From JBBQTQ01 sp038213135 (lineage in GTDB: Bacteria; Actinomycetota; Thermoleophilia; Gaiellales; Gaiellaceae): 35,723 nt of DNA. The translations under genes and the position numbers were made by a program. The notes beneath the pieces are model-generated. The model made no database searches and had not been told where the DNA came from. It saw only the letters and a program-made list of their open reading frames with translations. Where the stretch lies: positions 1 to 35,723 of the forward strand of contig JBBQTQ010000019.1 in the NCBI GenBank assembly GCA_038213135.1, written 5' to 3'. Of this stretch, positions 10,976 to 18,961 are shown one piece after another (position 1 is the first letter of the stretch; each line of letters opens with the position of its first letter).

Positions 10976-12484
10976 GTGCGCGGAGCCATCGCCGCGGGGC
11001 ATCCGCTGACCGCCGAGGTCGGGGCTGCGGTGCTCGCCGAGGGCGGCAACGCTGTCGATGCCTGCGTGGCGGCTGGCTTCGCCTCCTGGGTCGTCGAGAG
11101 CCCGCTGACGGGGCCGGGCGGCGGCGGCTTCATGCTCGTACACCGGGCGCGCGATCGCTCGACGCGGCTCCTCGACTTTTTTGTCGCCGTGCCGGGGCTC
11201 GGTCGGCCGAAGGCGCCTGCCGAGATGGAGTCGGTCGACGTCGACTTCGACCGGGAGACGGCTCAGGTCTTCCACATCGGCTCGGCGTCGTCCGCGGTGC
11301 CTGGGAACGCGCTCGGCCTGGAGACCGCGCACCGCTCGTACGGCTCGCTCCCGTGGGAGCGGCTCGTCGAGCCGGCCGCCGGTCTCGCGCGCGACGGCTT
11401 CGAGTTGACGCGCCAGCAGGCGTACCTGCACGCGATCCTCGACGTGATCCTTCGCCACACTCCCGAGGGGCGGCGCGTCTATCGCACTCGGAAGGCGGGG
11501 GAGAGGCTGCGGCTGCCCGACCTCGGCCGCACGCTGGAGGAGATCGCCGCTCGGGGTTCGCGGGCCCTCTACGAGGGAGAGCTCGGACGGGCGGTCGTCA
11601 GCCATCTCGGCGAGACCGGTGGGCTCGTCACCGCGGCCGACCTGCGCGCCTACCGCGTGATCCGCCGGCGGCCGCTGGCCGCGCGCTTCCGCGGAGACGA
11701 GTTCCTTTCCAACCCGCCGCCGTCATCGGGCGGGGTGCTGATCGCCTACGGGTTGCGGCTGCTCGACCGGGCCGGACAGGACAAGCCGGGCAGCGCCGAG
11801 GCGATGGCGAGGCTTGCCGAGGTGATGCGCGAGCAGTCGCGGGCACGCGAGGGCCCGTTCACGGCCGACCTGTACCGCGGCGGACTCGTTTCGCGGCTGC
11901 TGTCCGACGAGAGCGTCCGTCGCGCGCTTGCGCGGGTGCGCGCCGTCTCGAGCACGACGCACATCTCGGTCGTCGACGGCGCCGGAAACGCGGCGTCGCT
12001 GTCGGCCTCGGCGGGGTCGGGCTCCGGCGTGATCGTGCCGGGGACGGGGATCCACCTGAACAACATGCTCGGCGAGTACGACCTGCGCGGCTCCGCCCGG
12101 CCGGGCGCGAGACTGACGAGCATGATGGCGCCCTCGCTCGTCCTCCACCGCGGGCGCCCGCGGCTCGTCATCGGCAGCGCGGGATCGGTGCGGCTGCGGG
12201 GGGCGATCCTGCAGGTGGTCGTGAACGTCGTCGGGCACGGGCTCGACGTGGGCGAGGCGATCGAGCGGCCGCGGGTCCATCTCGAGGAGCCGAAGCTGCA
12301 TTGCGAGGGCGGCGCCGGTCCGGCGGAGCTCGACCGGCTCGAGGGAATGGGCTACGACCTCGTCCGCTGGCGGCGACGGAACCTCTACTTCGGCGGCGTG
12401 TCGGCCGTCGAGGTGCGAGACGACGGAGACCTCGGCGCGGCCGGCGACCCGAGGCGCGGCGGCCACGGGGTGGTGATCGGGTGA
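10976..12484 (+). CDS. ggt: Gamma-glutamyltransferase family Ntn hydrolase
   Basis: A 502-residue member of the gamma-glutamyltranspeptidase family. The N-terminal AAGHPLTAEVGAAVLAEGGNAVDA and GPGGGGF blocks are typical. The autoprocessing site is intact: SSTTHISVVD, with Thr327 as the predicted new N-terminal nucleophile of the small subunit. Downstream GSGSGVIVPGTGIHLNN and MMAPSLV blocks also match. These enzymes hydrolyse or transfer the gamma-glutamyl group of glutathione-like substrates. There is no signal peptide, so unlike E. coli Ggt this one looks cytoplasmic, as in several actinobacterial and YwrD-like members. It may act on another gamma-glutamyl compound because most actinobacteria use mycothiol. 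The stop overlaps the following GNAT gene by 4 nt (GTGA), so the two are coupled. Confidence 0.9.
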   Translation: MRGAIAAGHPLTAEVGAAVLAEGGNAVDACVAAGFASWVVESPLTGPGGGGFMLVHRARDRSTRLLDFFVAVPGLGRPKAPAEMESVDVDFDRETAQVFHIGSASSAVPGNALGLETAHRSYGSLPWERLVEPAAGLARDGFELTRQQAYLHAILDVILRHTPEGRRVYRTRKAGERLRLPDLGRTLEEIAARGSRALYEGELGRAVVSHLGETGGLVTAADLRAYRVIRRRPLAARFRGDEFLSNPPPSSGGVLIAYGLRLLDRAGQDKPGSAEAMARLAEVMREQSRAREGPFTADLYRGGLVSRLLSDESVRRALARVRAVSSTTHISVVDGAGNAASLSASAGSGSGVIVPGTGIHLNNMLGEYDLRGSARPGARLTSMMAPSLVLHRGRPRLVIGSAGSVRLRGAILQVVVNVVGHGLDVGEAIERPRVHLEEPKLHCEGGAGPAELDRLEGMGYDLVRWRRRNLYFGGVSAVEVRDDGDLGAAGDPRRGGHGVVIG

Positions 12485-12999
12485 AGCAGTTCGTGGTCAG
12501 GGAGGCGCACCCCTCCGATGCGGCGGCTCTCGTCGTGCTCGCCAACGCGGTTGCCTCCGAGCCGGAGGCGTGGCTGATCACCGATTCGAGCTGGCGGAAC
12601 GCGACCGAGGAGCGGCGCTACCTACGGTCGATGCGCGACTACGAGCACGCGGCCGTCTATGTCGCCGAGGCGCCGGAGGGGATCGTCGGCCGGATGTCGG
12701 TCGCGCGCGACCCTCACCCGGCTTCCGCCCACGTGGCCGACCTCGGCCTGATGGTGGCGGGAACGCATCGCCGCCAGGGCATCGGCTGGGCGCTGCTCGA
12801 GCAGGCGGCCGACTGGGCTCGTGCCGCCGGGGTCCGCAAGCTGGAGCTTCACGTGTTCCCGCACAACGCGGCGGCGATCGCGCTCTACGAGCGTTTCGGC
12901 TTCGTCCAGGAGGGCTACCGAGAAGGCCATTACTACCGGCCGCCGAACTACCTCGACGCGATCTTGATGGCGTATGAAGTGGGGAGTTACTCGCCCTAG
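12481..12999 (+). CDS. GNAT family N-acetyltransferase
   Basis: A 172-residue single-domain acetyltransferase starting at the GTG inside the GTGA overlap with ggt. The acetyl-CoA pyrophosphate-binding signature is HRRQGIGWALL (residues 96-106), preceded by the expected beta strand (VADLGLMV). The C-terminal NAAAIALYERFGFVQEGYREGHYY block is typical of RimJ/RimL or aminoglycoside-acetyltransferase-like GNATs. The acceptor is unknown. Coupling to the gamma-glutamyltransferase suggests a small amino compound as substrate, but this is inference. A strong hairpin at 13012-13035 ends the transcript. Confidence 0.87.
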   Translation: MKQFVVREAHPSDAAALVVLANAVASEPEAWLITDSSWRNATEERRYLRSMRDYEHAAVYVAEAPEGIVGRMSVARDPHPASAHVADLGLMVAGTHRRQGIGWALLEQAADWARAAGVRKLELHVFPHNAAAIALYERFGFVQEGYREGHYYRPPNYLDAILMAYEVGSYSP

Positions 13000-13011
13000 T
13001 CGGTGGGGTGA

Positions 13012-13035
13012 GGGACAGGCCCGCGGGCCTGTCCC
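13012..13035. terminator. Perfect 12-bp inverted repeat between convergent genes
   Basis: The arm GGGACAGGCCCG is followed immediately by its exact complement. It lies 12 nt after the GNAT stop and 30 nt from the stop of the convergent PASTA-like gene. No U-tract follows, so it would be a GC-rich actinobacterial-type bidirectional terminator. Confidence 0.65.
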
Positions 13036-13065
13036 TTCGGCCCTGCGCGCCCTAGGGCGGTACGA

Positions 13066-13644
13066 CTACGAGGTCCGGTGGGCCTTGATTGCGCCCTTGC
13101 CCGTCAGGCCGGGTCCGGAGCACGTGTAGCTGCCTGTGACGTCGATGCCGCCGGGTGAGCGCGTGAACGTCGCCTGGAAGAAGCAGTCGGTACCCGGCAG
13201 GAACGACGCGGTGCCCTGCGCGCCGCCGGCGGCATCGACGGTGCCGCCGAGCGTGGGCGCGACGATCCTCCCGTTCGCGACCTGGAACTGAAGCTGGCCG
13301 GTGTCCTCTGTCATCTGACTTCCCTGGTCGTGCTCGCCCGAGAAGATGCCTGTGTAGCTTCCATTCCAGGCCACCAGGCCCGCACTGCAGGCCCGGCCGA
13401 TGTGCACCGCGATCCTCTGGCCCTTGCCGAGACGACGGCCGGGCGCGGGCCTCTGGTCGAGAACCAGCCCGGCCTTCGCTGCAGGTCCGCACGAGGTCCG
13501 TGCCTGCAAGGCGGAGGCCGGACAGCTCTGGGCCGCCAGGGCACGTCGGGATTGGGCCAGCGACCTGCCGATCAGGCTGGGGATGATGCAGCCCGAAGGA
13601 GACGTGACGGACGCCGCGGAGAGCAGGACGGCCGCCGTGATCAT
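13066..13644 (-). CDS. Secreted PASTA-like domain protein
   Basis: A 192-residue protein with a short hydrophobic N-terminus (MITAAVLLSAASVTSPSGC) that may be a signal peptide or lipobox-like segment. Residues about 19-83 read as one PASTA-like repeat (IPSLIGRSLAQSRRAL, then GLVLDQRPAPGRRLGKGQRI), the fold used by PBPs and Ser/Thr kinases to sense peptidoglycan fragments. Residues about 90-190 form a Gly/Thr-rich beta domain with paired cysteines (CFFQATF, YTCSGPG) that I do not recognise. It lacks a kinase or transpeptidase domain. Its ATG overlaps the TGA of the Lon-domain gene (ATGA), so it is co-translated with an intracellular protein. Confidence 0.7.
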   Translation of the reverse strand: MITAAVLLSAASVTSPSGCIIPSLIGRSLAQSRRALAAQSCPASALQARTSCGPAAKAGLVLDQRPAPGRRLGKGQRIAVHIGRACSAGLVAWNGSYTGIFSGEHDQGSQMTEDTGQLQFQVANGRIVAPTLGGTVDAAGGAQGTASFLPGTDCFFQATFTRSPGGIDVTGSYTCSGPGLTGKGAIKAHRTS

Positions 13645-14252
13645 CGGGGCGAAACCTTGCCGTTCCCCGCGGCGCGCTCGCGAACCTCGCGCTCGAGCGC
13701 CATCGCCTCGACGGCGCCCTCGAGGATCTCCGCCAGCCGCAGCAGCCGCCGGCGCTCGGATCTGAGCTCGAGCAGCTCCTGCTTCAGCTCGTGTCCGAAG
13801 TCGACACGGGACGCGAGCTCGAAGGAGAGGGTCTCCGAGGGTTCCGGCTCCTCGATCTCGGCCTCGGCGACGACCACGAGCCGCCGGAAGACGCCGAGCG
13901 CGCGCTCGACCTCCTCGTCACCGGCGTCCCCGTCGCTCTCGTCGTCGACGGTCTCCACCTCGCCAGTCATGAACTCGCGTCCATCGGTCTCCTCGACGAG
14001 CTGGAAACGATCGCCGCCTTCCACGACCACGTTCATCCGCCCGTCGTCGAACACCTGCAGCACCTCGATCACCTTCGCGAGCGTGCCGATCTCGCGCCGG
14101 CCTTCCTCGTCCTCGAAGAGAAGCCCGAACTCGGTGTCGTCGGCGAGGCACTCGCCGATCAGCTCCTTGTAGCGCGGCTCGAAGATGTGCAGCGGCACCC
14201 GTTCGGTCGGCAGGAGCACGAGCTGGAGCGGGAAGAGGCCGATCTCTTGCAT
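13641..14252 (-). CDS. Lon N-terminal (substrate-binding) domain protein
   Basis: A 203-residue stand-alone Lon_substr_bdg protein. The first 120 residues contain the diagnostic LFPLQLVLLPTERVPLHIFEPRYKEL and the later FGLLF and GTLAKVIEVLQVFDDGRMNVVVEGGDRF strands of the N-terminal beta domain of Lon. There is no AAA+ or Ser-Lys protease domain, so it is not a protease. The C-terminal part is acidic then helical (LKQELLELRSERRRLLRLAEILEG). Such proteins are widespread in actinobacteria with unknown function, perhaps binding unfolded protein. It is divergent from hisC across a 26-nt gap and is followed by the overlapping PASTA-like gene. Confidence 0.87.
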   Translation of the reverse strand: MQEIGLFPLQLVLLPTERVPLHIFEPRYKELIGECLADDTEFGLLFEDEEGRREIGTLAKVIEVLQVFDDGRMNVVVEGGDRFQLVEETDGREFMTGEVETVDDESDGDAGDEEVERALGVFRRLVVVAEAEIEEPEPSETLSFELASRVDFGHELKQELLELRSERRRLLRLAEILEGAVEAMALEREVRERAAGNGKVSPR

Positions 14253-14261
14253 CTGTCGGCG

Positions 14262-14272
14262 GAGGGTACAGT
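14262..14272. promoter_or_regulatory. Overlapping divergent -10 boxes for hisC (+) and the Lon-domain gene (-)
   Basis: On the + strand TACAGT (14267-14272) ends 6 nt before the hisC GTG at 14279. On the - strand TACCCT (14268-14263) ends 10 nt before the ATG at 14252. The two hexamers share bases, so one opened region could serve both directions. Confidence 0.5.
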
Positions 14273-14278
14273 CCTCCG

Positions 14279-15412
14279 GTGGCCGTCCCGCTCGCCGAGA
14301 TCGCCGAGAGCTTCTTCCGGCCGGCAGTCAACGAGCTGATCCCCTACGAGCCCGGCAAGCCCGTCGAGGACGTGCAGCGCGAGCTCGGGCTCGAACGCGT
14401 CGTGAAGCTCGCGTCGAACGAAGGAACCTTCGGCCCCTTCCCCGCTGCGCTGGCCGCGATCGAGCGCGCGGCGCGGGAGCTCAACCGCTACCCGGACGGC
14501 GGCTCGTACCGCCTTCGCGCGGCGCTCGCTGAGCGGCACGGAGTCGCCTTCGACCAGGTCGCCGTCGGCTCGGGCGCCGACGGGATCATCGACTGCCTCT
14601 GCCAGGCGGTTCTCGACCCCGACGACGAGATCGTCTGCGGCTGGCCGTCGTTCGCGAGCTACGTCGTCGACGCGCGCAAGCAAGGCGCAGTTCCGCGCAC
14701 CGTGCCTCTGCGCGACCACACGTATGACCTCGACCGCCTGCTCGACGCGATCACGCCGCGTACGAAGCTCGTCTTCCTCTGCCTGCCGAACAACCCGACC
14801 GGTACGACGAACACACGCGCCGAGCTCGCTGCCTTTCTCGACCGGGTGCCGGGCCACGTCTTGACGGTGATCGACCAGGCCTATTTCGAGTACGTCGACC
14901 TGCCGGACTACCCGGACGCGATCGAGGAGCACGTCAAGGCGGGCCGATCCGTGCTCGTGCTGCGCACGTTCTCGAAGATCTACGGGCTCGCCGGCCTGCG
15001 GGTGGGCTACGGCGTCGGGCCCGAAACCGTGGTGCAGGCGATCGGGAAGGTGCGCCGCGCCTTCGACGTGAGCGCGCTCGCGCAGACCGCGGCGCTCGCG
15101 AGTCTCGACGACGAGGCGGAGATCGCCCGCCGCCGCGCGGCGAACGCCGCGGGTCGCGAGGAGCTCGAGCGGGTGCTTCGCGGCCGCGGCCTCGCTCCGG
15201 TCGGGCCGGCCGTCGGCAACTTCCTGTACGTCGAGGTCGGCGAGGACTCGCGACCGTTCTTCGAGCGGCTGCTCGGCGAGGGCGCGATCGTGCGCCCATT
15301 GCACGGTTTCGGGGCTCCCGGCGCGGTGCGGATCACCGTGGGCAGGCCCGAGGAGCACGCCTTTCTCGACATGGCCCTAAGAGCGGTAGGCGAACCGGCC
15401 GCAGCGCGCTAA
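14279..15412 (+). CDS. hisC: Histidinol-phosphate aminotransferase
   Basis: A 377-residue class I/II PLP-dependent aminotransferase. It has KLASNEGTFGP (43-53) near the N-terminus, YPDGGSYRLR (71-80), NNPTG (171-175) and the PLP-binding lysine K233 in RTFSKIYGLAGLRVGYG, all diagnostic of HisC. It converts imidazole-acetol phosphate and glutamate to histidinol phosphate. No other his genes are in the window, so it may be an isolated copy or serve aromatic amino acid synthesis, as some actinobacterial HisC/AroJ proteins do. The GTG start is set by the TACAGT box 6 nt upstream. Confidence 0.92.
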   Translation: MAVPLAEIAESFFRPAVNELIPYEPGKPVEDVQRELGLERVVKLASNEGTFGPFPAALAAIERAARELNRYPDGGSYRLRAALAERHGVAFDQVAVGSGADGIIDCLCQAVLDPDDEIVCGWPSFASYVVDARKQGAVPRTVPLRDHTYDLDRLLDAITPRTKLVFLCLPNNPTGTTNTRAELAAFLDRVPGHVLTVIDQAYFEYVDLPDYPDAIEEHVKAGRSVLVLRTFSKIYGLAGLRVGYGVGPETVVQAIGKVRRAFDVSALAQTAALASLDDEAEIARRRAANAAGREELERVLRGRGLAPVGPAVGNFLYVEVGEDSRPFFERLLGEGAIVRPLHGFGAPGAVRITVGRPEEHAFLDMALRAVGEPAAAR

Positions 15413-15415
15413 GTT
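15410..15415 (+). promoter_or_regulatory. Leaderless-type -10 box for the MFS gene
   Basis: TAAGTT overlaps the hisC TAA and ends 6 nt before the GTG at 15422. The MFS gene can thus be transcribed separately despite the short gap. Confidence 0.5.
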
Positions 15416-15421
15416 TGATCG

Positions 15422-16663
15422 GTGGCAGCCGGCCACCCTCTCCGCTCCCAATTCGACCTCGTTCGCAGCAGCCCGCCGTTCCGCGCGCTGTTCTCGTCGA
15501 CCCTCGTTTCGGGGCTCGGCACGTGGCTTGCAGTCATTGCGCTGACGGTCGACGTCTTCGACCGGACGCACTCCGCGAAGTGGGTCTCGGGCCTGCTGAT
15601 CGCCGACTTCCTGCCGGCCGTCGCGATCGGGCTCTTCCTCAGCCCGCTCGTCGATCGCATCTCGCGGAAGCTGCTACTCGTCGGTGCCGACGTCGTGCGC
15701 TTCGCCGTCTTCGTGGCGCTCCCGTTCGCGGACAGCCCGCTCCGGATCGTGGTCCTTGCCGGCGTCGCCGGGCTCGCGAACGGCTTCGCGCGGCCGGCCG
15801 CGTACGCGGGCCTGCCGAATCTCGTCGACGAGGAAGATCTGCCGAACGCCAACTCGCTGCTCCGCACGACCGAGAACCTGACGACGCTCGCCGGCACACT
15901 GCTCGGCGGCGTGATTGCCGCAAGCGCCGGTCCGCACACCGCGTATTGGCTGAACGCCGGTAGCTTCGCTCTTTCGTTGTTCTTTGTGGTCCAGCTCCCG
16001 GGCCGCAAGCTGCGGGCGGCGCCGGTCGCGAGCCGAGGCCACATCCGTGACATCGCTGACGGCCTCGCTCTCGTGCGCGGCTCGCGGCCGCTGCTCGCCG
16101 TCTTCTTCGGCTGGGGCCTGATGGCCTTTGCGAACGGACTGATCAACGTCGCCGAAGTCGCGCTCGCCAAGGTCTCGTTCCACGCGGGCGACATCGGCTT
16201 CGGGCTGATGTGGACGGCGAGCGGAGTCGGCCTCGCCATCGGCTCGTTCTTCGCCGTGTCCTGGCTCGATCGGCGCGGGATGGGAGCGGTCTACGTCTTC
16301 GCGTTCCTGCTGATGGCGGTCGGCTTCGCCGCGGCGGCGGGCTCGCCAAACGTATGGGTGGCCCTCTGGTGCCTGATCCTCGCCGGAGTCGGGAACGGCG
16401 CCGCAGTCGTCTACAACTCGCTGCTCGTGCAGCGCGGCTCGCCCGACCATCTCCGCGGCCGCGCCTTCACCGTCCTGATGAGCACCTATTTCGCCGTCCT
16501 CGGCGGCGGCATGATCGCCGCGGGTCCGCTCACCGACCACCTCGGTGCCCGCTGGACGTGGGGGATCGCCGCATCGGTGGGCATCGTCGCTTCGGTGACG
16601 GCCTGGGTCTTCGTGCGGCGGTTGGAAGAGCCCGCGCGCGTCCCGGTTCCCGCAGCGAACTAA
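15422..16663 (+). CDS. MFS transporter (EntS/MFS_3-like exporter)
   Basis: A 413-residue integral membrane protein with about 12 hydrophobic segments. The N-terminal FRALFSSTLVSGLGTWLAVIALTVDVFDRTHSAKWVSGLLIADFLP block, followed by PLVDRISRK in loop 2-3, is typical of MFS_3 (enterobactin exporter EntS-like) permeases. The central loop carries SRGHIRDIADGLALVR, also characteristic. These proteins export siderophores, drugs or unknown metabolites by proton antiport. No biosynthetic cluster lies next to it, so the substrate cannot be inferred. It lies between hisC and meaB, each with its own -10-like box. Confidence 0.87.
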   Translation: MAAGHPLRSQFDLVRSSPPFRALFSSTLVSGLGTWLAVIALTVDVFDRTHSAKWVSGLLIADFLPAVAIGLFLSPLVDRISRKLLLVGADVVRFAVFVALPFADSPLRIVVLAGVAGLANGFARPAAYAGLPNLVDEEDLPNANSLLRTTENLTTLAGTLLGGVIAASAGPHTAYWLNAGSFALSLFFVVQLPGRKLRAAPVASRGHIRDIADGLALVRGSRPLLAVFFGWGLMAFANGLINVAEVALAKVSFHAGDIGFGLMWTASGVGLAIGSFFAVSWLDRRGMGAVYVFAFLLMAVGFAAAAGSPNVWVALWCLILAGVGNGAAVVYNSLLVQRGSPDHLRGRAFTVLMSTYFAVLGGGMIAAGPLTDHLGARWTWGIAASVGIVASVTAWVFVRRLEEPARVPVPAAN

Positions 16664-16666
16664 GCT
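16661..16666 (+). promoter_or_regulatory. Leaderless-type -10 box for meaB
   Basis: TAAGCT begins at the stop codon of the MFS gene and ends 7 nt before the GTG at 16674. Confidence 0.5.
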
Positions 16667-16673
16667 CCAGTTC

Positions 16674-17666
16674 GTGGCCGGCCGGCGGGACTGGACCCGC
16701 GAAACCCTCGTCGCGGGCGTGCGCTCGGGCGACCGGCGGGCGCTCGCGCGGGCGATCACCCTCGTCGAGAACGGGGATCCGCTTGCGTACGAGCTCGTCC
16801 ACGACGTCTACCCGGATACCGGCCGCGCGTATGCAATCGGCGTCACGGGCCCGCCCGGTGTCGGCAAGTCCTCGCTGATCGCCGCGCTGCTCGGGCACGT
16901 GCGCGGGCTCGAGAAGAGTGTCGGCGTCATCTCGGTCGATCCGTCCAGCCCGTTCTCGAAGGGCGCACTGCTCGGAGACCGGATCCGGCTCGCCGACCAC
17001 TTCCTCGACCCGGGCGTCTTCATCCGCTCGATGGGCACACGAGGCCATCTGGGTGGGCTGGCGGAAGCCGCGCTGCAGGCGCTCCTGCTGCTCGATGCGT
17101 CGGGCAAGGATCTCGTGTTCCTGGAGACGGTCGGCGCCGGCCAGAGCGAGGTCGAGGTGATCGGGGTGGCCGACACCGTCCTGCTCGTCCTGATGCCCGG
17201 CTCGGGCGACTCGATCCAGGCGCTGAAGGCGGGGATCATGGAGATTCCCGATGTGATCGCGATCAACAAGTCCGACCACTCGGCCGCGAAGACGATGCTG
17301 AGCGAGGTGCGGTCGATCCTCTCGCTCGACCGCGAGCGCGAGTGGAAGCCGCCGATCGTGCTGACGGAGGCCCTCCGCGGCGAGCACGTCCCCGAGCTCT
17401 GGGAGAAGATCGAGGAACATCACGCGTTCCTCGAGGAAGGCGGCCGGCTCGAGGAGCGGCGGCGCAAGAATCTTGCCGGAGAGGTGTTCGCTGTCGCCTC
17501 GAGCAGGGCAAAGGACCATCTCGAGCGGGCGGTGGCCGGCGACCCCGAGTTGCGGCGCCTGCTCGACGAGGTTCAGCGGCGTGAGCTCGACCCGCTGACC
17601 GCGGTTCGAGAGATCATGGAGAAGGTGTTCAGGATTGGCAACGGAGACGGTCCCCACACTTCGTGA
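16674..17666 (+). CDS. meaB: MeaB/ArgK-type G3E GTPase, methylmalonyl-CoA mutase chaperone
   Basis: A 330-residue P-loop GTPase of the MeaB/ArgK family. Walker A is GPPGVGKS (59-66). The family blocks VISVDPSSPFSKGALLGDRIRL and FIRSMGTRGHLGGLAEA follow, then Walker B LVFLETVGAGQSEVEVI and the guanine-specificity motif NKSD. MeaB loads and protects adenosylcobalamin in methylmalonyl-CoA mutase. No mutase gene is in the window, so the partner must lie elsewhere. The propionyl/methylmalonyl route would fit the branched-chain acid catabolism encoded at 25809-32063. The end overlaps ilvA by 32 nt. Confidence 0.93.
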   Translation: MAGRRDWTRETLVAGVRSGDRRALARAITLVENGDPLAYELVHDVYPDTGRAYAIGVTGPPGVGKSSLIAALLGHVRGLEKSVGVISVDPSSPFSKGALLGDRIRLADHFLDPGVFIRSMGTRGHLGGLAEAALQALLLLDASGKDLVFLETVGAGQSEVEVIGVADTVLLVLMPGSGDSIQALKAGIMEIPDVIAINKSDHSAAKTMLSEVRSILSLDREREWKPPIVLTEALRGEHVPELWEKIEEHHAFLEEGGRLEERRRKNLAGEVFAVASSRAKDHLERAVAGDPELRRLLDEVQRRELDPLTAVREIMEKVFRIGNGDGPHTS

Positions 17667-18804
17667 AATCGAGGCGGCGCGCGAGCGGCTCGAGGGAGTC
17701 GCGCGCGTCACCCCGGTCTACGGCTCGGAGACGCTCTCGCGTCTGATCGGCCGAGAGGTGCACCTCAAGGCCGAGAACCTGCAGCGGACGGGGGCATTCA
17801 AGATCCGCGGGGCCGTCAACAAGATCTCGTCGCTCTCGGATGCGGAGCGGGCGGCCGGAGTAGTGGCGGCGAGCGCCGGCAACCACGGGCAGGCGGTGGC
17901 GTGGGCAGCACGTGAGGCCGGGACGAAGGCGACGATCTTCGTGCCGCAGGACGCGCCGATGGCGAAGGTCGACGCCGCTCGTAACTACGGGGCGAAGGTC
18001 GAGATGGGCGGCGAGAGCTTCGAGGACGCGCTCGACACCGCGCGCAGCTTCGTCGAGGAGACCGGCGCGACCTTCATCCATCCGTATGAGGACGAGCTCG
18101 TGATCGCCGGTCAGGGAACGATCGGCCTCGAGCTGGCCGAGCAGCTCCCGGAGGTGCGCACGGTACTCGTGCCGATCGGCGGCGGCGGGCTCTGCAGTGG
18201 CATCGCCCTCGCGCTGCGCGAGCTGCGGCCGGAGGTACAGGTCGTCGGGATCCAGGCCGAGCAAAGCGCGTTCGCCGTCGCCGACGGGATCGCGGTCAAG
18301 CAGCCGGGCGAGTACACGATGGGCATTCTCGACGGGCTGCTCGCCGGCATCGTGAAGGTCACGGGCGAGGAGGTCAGCGAAGCGATCGTCCTGCTGCTCG
18401 AGCGGACGAAGCTGCTCGTCGAGGGCGCGGGTGCCGTTGGCGTGGCGGCGCTGCTGGCGGGGAAGGTCTCCGTCGAAGGCCCCGTTGGCGTCCTGCTCTC
18501 GGGCGGCAATATCGACGCGACGATGCTGATCAACGTGATGCGCCACGGGCTGTCGGTCGCGGGGCGGTACCTCGTAGTGCGGACGCGGATCCCCGACCGG
18601 CCCGGGGAGCTGCTCAAGCTGCTGCAGCTCGTGGCGAAGGAGCGCGTGAACGTGCTCTCGGTCGAGCATCACCGCGAGGGGATGGCGCTCGCGGTCGGCG
18701 AGACGGAGGTCGAGCTGACCCTGTCCACGCGGGACGATGCGCATTGCGCCCAGCTGCTCGAGACGGTGAGCGGCTGGGGGTACACGGTCGAGCGCCTGAC
18801 CTAG
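17635..18804 (+). CDS. ilvA: Threonine ammonia-lyase with C-terminal ACT domain
   Basis: A 389-residue PLP enzyme from TTG 17635. The PLP lysine is K56 in GAFKIRGAVNK; ASAGNHGQAVA (79-89) and the glycine loop PIGGGGLCSGIA are intact. Residues about 310-389 form one ACT-like domain (TRIPDRPGELLKLLQLVAKERVNVLSVEH). The length and single ACT domain match the short threonine dehydratases (TdcB/actinobacterial IlvA type), not the 510-residue E. coli IlvA with tandem ACT repeats. It deaminates threonine to 2-oxobutanoate, whose oxidation gives propionyl-CoA, which links it to the overlapping upstream meaB gene. The TTG start lies inside meaB, so translation is probably coupled. Confidence 0.92.
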   Translation: MATETVPTLREIEAARERLEGVARVTPVYGSETLSRLIGREVHLKAENLQRTGAFKIRGAVNKISSLSDAERAAGVVAASAGNHGQAVAWAAREAGTKATIFVPQDAPMAKVDAARNYGAKVEMGGESFEDALDTARSFVEETGATFIHPYEDELVIAGQGTIGLELAEQLPEVRTVLVPIGGGGLCSGIALALRELRPEVQVVGIQAEQSAFAVADGIAVKQPGEYTMGILDGLLAGIVKVTGEEVSEAIVLLLERTKLLVEGAGAVGVAALLAGKVSVEGPVGVLLSGGNIDATMLINVMRHGLSVAGRYLVVRTRIPDRPGELLKLLQLVAKERVNVLSVEHHREGMALAVGETEVELTLSTRDDAHCAQLLETVSGWGYTVERLT

Positions 18805-18827
18805 CGCGGGGGCGCGGTTCAGCCCAT

Positions 18828-18848
18828 ACCCCCACCCTGGGTGGGGGT
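18828..18848. terminator. 10-bp inverted repeat after ilvA
   Basis: ACCCCCACCC, one unpaired T, then its exact complement. It starts 24 nt after the ilvA stop. With no U-tract it is a GC-type terminator candidate between convergent ilvA and the CstB-like gene. Confidence 0.6.
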
Positions 18849-18889
18849 GTTCGACCCCGCTTTCCCTCGCGGTCGAGGCTACCGTTGAA

Positions 18890-18903
18890 AGACGTACACG
18901 TCT
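18890..18903. repeat. Short inverted repeat (operator-like)
   Basis: AGACGT, two bases, ACGTCT: a perfect 6-2-6 inverted repeat in the gap between two convergent genes. It is not upstream of either, so an operator role is doubtful. A spacer hairpin is the simpler view. Confidence 0.25.
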
Positions 18904-18961
18904 GTGCCTCGGCCGTGCCGAGAGTGGAACAATCGCTCCACGGCCTGGTCGAGCGGCTCGA

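Noticed and set aside
13066..13644. Penicillin-binding protein or Ser/Thr kinase for the PASTA-like gene
   Set aside because: Only one PASTA-like repeat is present and there is no transpeptidase or kinase domain.
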